Of a stretch of DNA of 6,290 nucleotides, positions 1-4,974 are shown piece after piece. The stretch comes from Oligoflexia bacterium (lineage in GTDB: Bacteria; Bdellovibrionota; UBA1018), in NCBI GenBank assembly GCA_903854365.1, contig CAINWE010000053.1, positions 1-6,290 of the forward strand. Reading direction: 5' to 3'. Within the stretch, counting starts at the first letter, position 1. Each line of letters begins with the position of its first letter. The notes beneath the pieces were generated by a model. It was not told the DNA's origin. It searched no databases and saw only the letters and a program-made list of their open reading frames with translations. The position numbers and the translations under genes are program-made.

Positions 1-1431
1 GATCTCGTCGGGAAGATTTCTTTGAGTCGATGAGCCTTTGGAATGCAGTGATGCACTACCCTTCTGCCATTGGGGCTGAGGCCAGATCGTACTTACGCCA
101 CCGCCTCCTGCGGCTCCCCTGGAGGTGTCATTCCAGGTGGTTTCATTCGCGTAGGACTGGTCTGAGTTGAGCGTCAGTCGGGTACCTCCGATGGCCAAGA
201 CATAAGGTTGAGAAGCCGGATCATTGACTGCGAGTTGAGAGGCGGTGTCGTAGGCTCCGCTATCGCCGGAGGCAGCAGTAAACGCCTGGCCTTGGGCGGC
301 CATTTGTTGAAAAATTGAATTCTCGGCTTCGAGTTGAGCGGGGGGTGAGTTCGTTTCTGGGAGGCCCCAAGAGGTGCTCACTACAGAGGCCTGATTATCC
401 TGCGCGATTTGATTGTAGATGTCGAGGATTCCTTGAGCTGAGTTTTGACCTGAGTAGACCAAAATTTTAGAGGCGCGAGGACACATTGCAATCATGAGCT
501 CAAGGTCGAGGGTGACTTCCGGGGAGCTGCTATTTGAGGCAATGGGGGTGTTTCCGGTGATCACGTTTTCTAAGGGTACTGCGTTCAAGTGAAATTCGTT
601 TTCGTAAACTTGAATGTCAGATTCATCATAGCCGTCGAGTTCAACGAGGCCAAGAGTTTGACCGGTGCAGTCGAGTTGGGGGGGGATAGAATAGGCAGTT
701 TTTAAGTGAGTAGGGGATAGTCCTGAGCTTGGATGTCGTTTGTGAGCGTGGGTAGGTTGAATGATCGAGTAATGTTCAGCTTGGATGTTACTATTGAGTC
801 CGATGACGGATGCGATCGGCAGGTCGAGTGGGATTTGGAGCTCATAGATGGGTGCGAAGAATGTTTTTACGGTGTGTGGGCCTTTAAACTTGTGAATTTC
901 CGTATGAAAAAAGCTTTGAATGGCTTGAGCGCTCCCACGGGTATGGATGAGACTTCCTCGTGATTCTTGGTCTAAGAGTTCGAAGCCATGAGCAACGAGG
1001 GCGGTTTTAAGGAGTACGAGCTGGCTCGCGGTGGGTCCAAATTTTGAATTAAACTCCTGGGCGGAGAGAAAGTGGTGATAGGTCGGACTCTGCGGATCGT
1101 AGACGGCTGTAATTTGGGCCGTGAGGTCTGTCGAGTTCTGATGCTTTAGTGCGATCGTCAGGTCGAATTTTTGGAGTTGATCCACGGGTCCGACGTCCTT
1201 CGAGATAAGAGTGACCCAAGGGACATGTCCAAAAAGAGGTATTAAGCGGGCTTGGTCTTCAGGAGTGGAGTCGAGTAGGTAGGGGCCGTGGTTTTTTTGG
1301 AGTGCGATTGCGGCGCAAGAGGGTGTGGAGAAAACGTTTAAGCGCGTAGGTGAATTAGCTCTTGCACAACTATTCAATATTCCTATTAGAATAAAAATAG
1401 ATAAAATAAGTTCATTTCGCTTTTTTCTCAT
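1..1431 (-). CDS. S53 family serine protease (sedolisin / pro-kumamolisin type), probable lipoprotein, 3' end beyond window
   Basis: An open frame of 477 codons runs from ATG at 1431 to the left edge without a stop. Sedolisins are acid-type serine endopeptidases with a Glu-Asp-Ser triad, made as self-cleaving precursors. The N-terminus is basic and then hydrophobic, ending in ILNSC (Cys22), an imperfect lipobox. The pro-kumamolisin activation domain spans about residues 75-225, with its typical YHHFLSAQEF at 118. The catalytic domain starts near GLSPTHLKTAY (237). E305 and D309 (PEVTLD) fit the catalytic Glu/Asp, with the family spacing of four. TSWG is at 353-356. D390 in ASGDSG fits the oxyanion-hole Asp, 85 residues after E305 (86 in kumamolisin). 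GGT is at 415-417 and GGGGVS at 442-447. The catalytic Ser (SGTS motif) should lie about 27 residues past the edge, so activity cannot be confirmed. The gene is divergent from the S41 protease gene. The family call is firm; the lipoprotein call is moderate. Confidence 0.93.
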   Translation of the reverse strand, partial: MRKKRNELILSIFILIGILNSCARANSPTRLNVFSTPSCAAIALQKNHGPYLLDSTPEDQARLIPLFGHVPWVTLISKDVGPVDQLQKFDLTIALKHQNSTDLTAQITAVYDPQSPTYHHFLSAQEFNSKFGPTASQLVLLKTALVAHGFELLDQESRGSLIHTRGSAQAIQSFFHTEIHKFKGPHTVKTFFAPIYELQIPLDLPIASVIGLNSNIQAEHYSIIQPTHAHKRHPSSGLSPTHLKTAYSIPPQLDCTGQTLGLVELDGYDESDIQVYENEFHLNAVPLENVITGNTPIASNSSSPEVTLDLELMIAMCPRASKILVYSGQNSAQGILDIYNQIAQDNQASVVSTSWGLPETNSPPAQLEAENSIFQQMAAQGQAFTAASGDSGAYDTASQLAVNDPASQPYVLAIGGTRLTLNSDQSYANETTWNDTSRGAAGGGGVSTIWPQPQWQKGSASLHSKGSSTQRNLPDEI

Positions 1432-1437
1432 TTCGCA

Positions 1438-1443
1438 CTTCCT
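1438..1443 (-). promoter_or_regulatory. Ribosome binding site of the S53 protease gene
   Basis: AGGAAG on the minus strand lies 6 nt before the ATG at 1431. It supports that start, which also gives a sensible signal peptide. Another ATG at 1415 is out of frame. Confidence 0.65.
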
Positions 1444-1515
1444 GGAAAAAAATTAAAATATCGATGACAAAGTTCAGCGTATTTGGGTGTTAGAAGTTCA
1501 ATGGTTAATGACCTG

Positions 1516-1545
1516 AAATTTTTAGTCAAAGGATTTAAATTTTTA
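1516..1545. repeat. Spaced direct repeat AAATTTTTA x2
   Basis: AAATTTTTA occurs at 1516-1524 and again at 1537-1545. The two starts are 21 bp apart, close to two helical turns. The pair sits in the divergent spacer upstream of the S53 gene. It could be a paired operator or an UP-like element. The local AT bias makes a chance match quite possible. Confidence 0.35.
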
Positions 1546-1676
1546 ATAGGCAGAAACATTTCCGTGGCAAGGGAGATACGGAAAGAGAGTTGCCTATTCC
1601 GGGCGTAGGTGAGCCCCCAGTTAGGCCAGGTCATTCTTGTGAATTTTGGAATTTGCCTGGATGCGTTATCTATTTC

Positions 1677-1704
1677 TTGACACCGGTTTTAATCTCTGAA
1701 TAGT
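1677..1704 (+). promoter_or_regulatory. Candidate sigma-70-type promoter for the S41 protease gene
   Basis: A perfect -35 hexamer, TTGACA (1677-1682), is followed after 16 bp by AATAGT (1699-1704), a 4-of-6 match to TATAAT. Transcription would start near 1711 and give a leader of roughly 90 nt before the ATG at 1802. The -10 is weak and the call rests mainly on the -35. The sigma-factor consensus of this organism is assumed, not known. Confidence 0.35.
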
Positions 1705-1789
1705 TTCACTCTCGGCTTCTTCTTTCATGAGCAGAAAGCTGGAAAAAAGTGTGTGTGTCATCAATAATTTTATTTCTTTCTGACAGAGT

Positions 1790-1795
1790 AGGGGA
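1790..1795 (+). promoter_or_regulatory. Ribosome binding site of the S41 protease gene
   Basis: AGGGGA lies 6 nt before the ATG at 1802. It supports this start, as does the lipobox signal that follows. Confidence 0.6.
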
Positions 1796-1801
1796 CTTTT
1801 C

Positions 1802-3769
1802 ATGTGTTCTTTAAAACGATGGAAGCAATATCTTAGTATTTTCTGTAGCCTCTCAGTACTGAGTCTGAGTGCTTGCGACCCGGTTCCGAGCAAGGCTTTG
1901 ACCGCCTCACAAAAAGAGACTGACATGAGATGGATGTACGCCATCTTCGATGAAAATTACGCCCCGCTCGAATACAAGATCAGTCGATATGGATTTAATT
2001 ACGAAGAGCTGAAAACTAAGTATCTCGCCCTAGCGACTGCGACGACTACGAATGAAGAATTTTATCTCGTGATGAAACGATTCATTGCTGAATTCAAAGA
2101 TGCCCATACTTCCGGTTCGCTGAACGATGGAGGTTACCCGAATCGCTCTAAAATCGCTTACCTCGGGTTTTCCGGAAAAAGGAAAGGTGATTCGTTTATC
2201 GTAACGGAGGTGCTGCCCACTCTAAAAAAATCAGGCTCGCATTTTCCAATTCAAGAAGGGGATGAAATTACTGCATTGGATGGAAAACCCCTGTCTGAAT
2301 GGATTTTGAAACATGCTGTAGGGATTGAAAATTTGGGTCATGAGGATGCGAATTTGACCTATCATATGAATCGCTTGTTTACGAGAGTGTCGTTGTCTCA
2401 GGAGTTCCCATCCTCAACTAGTGCAGTTTTAACGATTCAGAAAACTGGTCTCATGGGCTTGTTAAAGAAGCGCCTTCGGGATGAGCTAGAAGATCAGCTT
2501 GGGATTGAACTTCCGGGAGACGCGGGTGAAGTGAGCCAGGTGACGGTACCTTGGATTATTAAAGATGTTTATGACTTTAAGAAGGAGCAAAAAGAGGCCA
2601 GTAAAAGTGGATCCAAATCTTCCTCGCTGGAGGATGAAGAGGAGGCCACTTCTGGCTATTTCGCATTGAAAGATCCAGGGGACGGAGCTCTGTCCTTTGT
2701 GGGTTTTACCAATTTTGATGGCACCTTTCAAAGTCCCTCTTGGTTTTCTCCTCAGTCCATTCATCGCGGATTGCATGGATTTTTAGATTCATTCTATCTT
2801 CCAAATCAAGTGGAGAGCTGGACGTCGAATATCGCTTTGGATGGTGATGGGCGCCCGATGGCCGCCGTAGAAACGCCTTTGAGTAAATTTAAGAAACTGA
2901 GAGCGATTCCGCAAGAAGTTCGCTGGATTACCTCCGATGATGCCACCTTTCCGACCTACGTTTCTCAGGAGCAGGATGGCAGGTATTTGAAGCTCGTTGC
3001 GACGATGTACCTTCCCTCATTTTCGCCCAAAGGAAATCAAAAAGAAATTTTGGAAGAATTTAAGGATACCTTAAAGCATCTTGAGTTTTTTGGAGTGAGC
3101 GATGTCGTGATTGATTTGGTGAATAACGGTGGGGGTTCTCTTGAGTTAGGAATGAAAATGGCTCAGGCTCTTTCTAACGAGAAAGTCGAAATGCCTGCGA
3201 TTCAGTTTCGGACAAGTCAGTCGTGGATTGATCAGTTCGAGACCGAAAGTCTGGGCGCTCCATCGGATGCCGAGCGAGAGCTAGCACGCCGGATGGTGGC
3301 ACAATTGACCGATGAAGCTAAGCAGGGTAAGCGACTGTCTAGTCCGGTGAATGCGGATGTATTAGTGCCGTTTGAATTGCAACCTAATGAAGAACTTCAC
3401 GAAAAAATGAATATCGTGCTCATGGTCAATGAAATGTGCGCATCGATGTGTGATCTTTTCGCAGCCATTCTTCAGGATAATCAGATGGCCAAAGTCGTGG
3501 GCGCTCGGACCATGGGAGCGGGTGGTAACGTTGTGACCCACCACCAAGCCCCGAACAGCCACTTGGCTCTTCGCCAGACGGAATCTTTGATGGTTCGACG
3601 AGTTGTGAAGAAGGGTAAAGTCGAATTGGGTGCGTTGATCGAAAATAATGGCGTGGAGCCAGACGTTCAGGTCAAGGTGAGTGAGACGGTTGAAGGGAAA
3701 TACCGACGCCTTAGAGAAAAAGCCGTAGAGGCTCTCTTTAGTAAAAAGAAGGCGAAGAGTAAAAAATAA
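1802..3769 (+). CDS. S41 family peptidase, tricorn/IRBP-like type, lipoprotein
   Basis: This is a 655-residue envelope protease of the S41 (C-terminal processing / tricorn core) family. The signal peptide ends in a clean lipobox, LSAC, with Cys25. Asp26 follows, which in E. coli would favour retention in the inner membrane. An N-terminal helical region leads to DAHTSG with His102, matching the tricorn-type catalytic His. A PDZ-like segment holds GDEITALDG (153-161). The S41 core has DLVNNGGG (438-445), then NEMCASMCD with the predicted nucleophile Ser548 (543-551). ENNGVEPD (614-621) supplies a Glu matching the tricorn Glu. The CtpA/Tsp lysine, 25 residues after the Ser, is Ala573 here, so a Ser-Lys dyad is excluded and a Ser-His-Glu arrangement is likely. 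A charged low-complexity stretch at about 260-285 looks like a surface loop, and the C-terminus is lysine-rich. It is first of three co-oriented genes. Family is firm; substrate is unknown. Confidence 0.92.
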   Translation: MCSLKRWKQYLSIFCSLSVLSLSACDPVPSKALTASQKETDMRWMYAIFDENYAPLEYKISRYGFNYEELKTKYLALATATTTNEEFYLVMKRFIAEFKDAHTSGSLNDGGYPNRSKIAYLGFSGKRKGDSFIVTEVLPTLKKSGSHFPIQEGDEITALDGKPLSEWILKHAVGIENLGHEDANLTYHMNRLFTRVSLSQEFPSSTSAVLTIQKTGLMGLLKKRLRDELEDQLGIELPGDAGEVSQVTVPWIIKDVYDFKKEQKEASKSGSKSSSLEDEEEATSGYFALKDPGDGALSFVGFTNFDGTFQSPSWFSPQSIHRGLHGFLDSFYLPNQVESWTSNIALDGDGRPMAAVETPLSKFKKLRAIPQEVRWITSDDATFPTYVSQEQDGRYLKLVATMYLPSFSPKGNQKEILEEFKDTLKHLEFFGVSDVVIDLVNNGGGSLELGMKMAQALSNEKVEMPAIQFRTSQSWIDQFETESLGAPSDAERELARRMVAQLTDEAKQGKRLSSPVNADVLVPFELQPNEELHEKMNIVLMVNEMCASMCDLFAAILQDNQMAKVVGARTMGAGGNVVTHHQAPNSHLALRQTESLMVRRVVKKGKVELGALIENNGVEPDVQVKVSETVEGKYRRLREKAVEALFSKKKAKSKK

Positions 3770-3837
3770 CTGGATCGAAAGGTTCTTGTTTTAAATAGGT
3801 AGTCAGCTCATCCGGGTTCAGCTAGGTTAGCCAATCT

Positions 3838-4842
3838 ATGTTTGGATTGAGTTATGCCACGGGTGTTTGCACCGAAAGGCAATCAAGCCCCGTGGGTTTG
3901 ATTTGGACAGGCTTAAGGAGCCTCGTGAGGGCGTGTGGCATTGCATTCTGGGTGTTGGGCTGGATTCATCCGGTCTGGGCGATGCATCACCCAGACCGGA
4001 TGGGAGAAGAGCTTAGCCTTCAAAAAGCCAAGCGTCCCACTTCAGCTTTTGCTCGGTTGCGTGACATCCCTCCGATTGCGCGAGAGACCTTGTTAACCTG
4101 GGCTCGGTTGCCGAGCGTGAACGGGTTTAACACCATTCCAAAAGAAGCCCATTCGATTTTGCCTTGGGTGCGCTACGAAGAATTCTATCGAGGTTTTGTG
4201 GTCGTCCCTTCGGGTTCCTTGCCTCTTGGGAGTGAAGCAGTGGATTCGTTTGAGGCTGCGAGAGCTCCGGTAACTCGGGCATTGTGGAATGAAATTATGC
4301 CGGATCGGGCCATTTCGGTCGATCATTGTGCGAATTGCCCGGTGACTGATGTCGCTTGGGAGCATGCGGATGGTTCACCTGCCGAAGTCCAGGAGTTTCT
4401 TGAGCGTTTGAATGAGAGGACTCAGCTCTATCGATGCATCTATGACCTGCCGACGGATCAGCAGCTTTGGTACATGATTCGCGCAGATGTGACGGGGCGA
4501 AGTCTTGCTCCATTTGGTTTGGCAGGGGATTCTACGGTGGGTGCATTGGTCGACATCCGGTACGAAAATGCCGACGATTACATTTTTCACGAAGGAAACT
4601 CGAGGGAGCGGATCCAGCCGATTGGATCAAAAAGGGCAAACGCCTTTGGGATTGAATTGGGAAATGTTTGGAAGATGTCGAAAGATCCTTTTACCACTCC
4701 TCAGGGGAGTTATGGGCGTGTAGCGCGCGGCGGGAGCTGGTTTTTCGATTTGTCCTGCGCCGAGTCGAGTTACCGAACGATTGTCTATCCGGGGGATCGG
4801 CAAGACTTTGTGGGTTTGAGTTTAGTTCGAACATGCCAGTAG
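3838..4842 (+). CDS. Exported SUMF1/FGE-fold (formylglycine-generating-enzyme-like) protein, probably non-catalytic
   Basis: The reading frame encodes 334 residues from ATG 3838, but a GTG at 3925 is the better start. It has AAGGAG 4 nt upstream and directly gives a compact signal peptide ending VWA before Met49 (numbering from 3838); the first ATG has no clear ribosome site. Residues from about 119 to the end match the FGE-sulfatase fold: GFVVVPSGSLPLGSE, APVTRALWNEIM, a CANCPVTDVAW segment, YDLPTDQQLW (202-211, usually RLPTEAEWE), GNVWKM (275-280, usually GNVWEW), RGGSW (297-301) and a VGLSLVRT ending (usually GFRLVRT). True FGEs carry two active-site cysteines soon after RGGS; here the first position is Phe and the second is not aligned. 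A role as an envelope binding or structural protein is therefore more likely than sulfatase activation. The gene lies 68 bp after the S41 gene and 132 bp before the kinase. FGE-fold domains are known partners or fusions of bacterial Ser/Thr kinases, for example Chlamydia Pkn1. Confidence 0.88.
   Translation: MFGLSYATGVCTERQSSPVGLIWTGLRSLVRACGIAFWVLGWIHPVWAMHHPDRMGEELSLQKAKRPTSAFARLRDIPPIARETLLTWARLPSVNGFNTIPKEAHSILPWVRYEEFYRGFVVVPSGSLPLGSEAVDSFEAARAPVTRALWNEIMPDRAISVDHCANCPVTDVAWEHADGSPAEVQEFLERLNERTQLYRCIYDLPTDQQLWYMIRADVTGRSLAPFGLAGDSTVGALVDIRYENADDYIFHEGNSRERIQPIGSKRANAFGIELGNVWKMSKDPFTTPQGSYGRVARGGSWFFDLSCAESSYRTIVYPGDRQDFVGLSLVRTCQ
3915..3920 (+). promoter_or_regulatory. Ribosome binding site favouring a GTG start at 3925 in the FGE-fold gene
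   Basis: AAGGAG is followed by CCTC and then an in-frame GTG at 3925. The resulting protein starts with Arg-Ala-Cys and a short hydrophobic core, ending VWA, which is an ordinary signal peptide. The upstream ATG at 3838 adds 29 residues with no export-signal character and lacks a good ribosome site. Confidence 0.55.
3967..4002. repeat. 36-bp near-perfect palindrome inside the FGE-fold gene
   Basis: CATCCGGTCTGGG (3967-3979) and CCCAGACCGGATG (3990-4002) are perfect 13-bp inverted arms. The 10 bp between them holds GATGCATC (3981-3988), itself a palindrome on the same centre. The whole 36 bp is symmetric except for one pair, C3980 and A3989. It encodes the end of the signal peptide and the first mature residues (HPVWAMHHPDRM). 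In RNA it would form a strong GC-rich hairpin about 40-80 nt after the probable GTG start; in DNA it could bind a dimeric protein. There is no following T-run, so it is not a standard terminator. Confidence 0.9.
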
Positions 4843-4974
4843 CGTGCAAACAGGTAAAAGGAGGTTTAAAACAGCAACGTTACTGGAGACTTACTATTGA
4901 CGTTCGGTGGGTTTGGTGCAAGATTGCAGGGCTTAAATCAGTCAAAGCTTCTTTAAGATTTCTAAGGAGTAGTC
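4843..4974 (+). other. Spacer before the kinase gene, with an orphan Shine-Dalgarno sequence
   Basis: Nothing resembling a strong terminator follows the FGE-fold gene, so read-through into the kinase gene is plausible. AAAAGGAGGT at 4856-4865 is an extended match to the anti-Shine-Dalgarno sequence, but no ATG, GTG or TTG stands at the right distance after it. TTGACG (4897-4902) is a possible -35, with only a poor -10 (AAGATT) 17 bp on, so an internal promoter is not claimed. Confidence 0.45.
4964..4969 (+). promoter_or_regulatory. Ribosome binding site of the kinase gene
   Basis: AAGGAG lies 5 nt before the ATG at 4975. It is the clearest ribosome site in the window and fixes the kinase start, and with it the N-terminal hydrophobic segment. 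Confidence 0.75.

Larger units (their letters stand above)
1432..1801. other. Divergent intergenic regulatory region
   Basis: These 370 bp separate the 5' ends of two protease genes and must hold both promoters unless one lies further upstream. The region is AT-rich, above all between about 1440 and 1560. It holds a TTGACA-type promoter candidate for the rightward genes, a spaced 9-bp direct repeat (both listed separately), and an imperfect inverted repeat, CCAGG at 1626-1630 with CCTGG at 1656-1660. A short GT run is at 1749-1758. For the leftward gene, TTGACT (complement of 1524-1529) is a possible -35, but only a poor -10 (AACCAT) sits 17 bp on, so no leftward promoter is claimed. A 68-codon minus-strand frame here has no recognisable features and is not called. 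Confidence 0.6.

Noticed and set aside
733..963. 76-codon plus-strand open frame
   Set aside because: It lies wholly opposite the S53 protease gene, whose conserved prodomain residues are encoded here. The product has no recognisable features.
1428..1634. 68-codon minus-strand frame whose stop overlaps the S53 start as ATGA
   Set aside because: The ATGA overlap looks like translational coupling, but the ATG has no ribosome site, the product shows no domain or signal, and it covers the AT-rich promoter region. Conservation in a relative would revive it.
1666..1944. 92-codon minus-strand frame
   Set aside because: It runs antisense through the S41 signal-peptide codons and the promoter candidate, with no features of its own.
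3770..3837. Rho-independent terminator after the S41 gene
   Set aside because: Only weak, broken symmetry (AGCT...CCGG...AGCT at about 3805-3823) is present, with no T-run after it.
3967..4002. Palindrome as an intrinsic terminator
   Set aside because: The stem is strong, but no U-tract follows and it sits in the middle of a conserved reading frame.
4690..4842. Variable region of a diversity-generating retroelement in the FGE-fold C-terminus
   Set aside because: FGE/C-type-lectin folds are common DGR targets, but there is no Asn-rich AAY codon pattern, no template repeat and no reverse transcriptase in the window.
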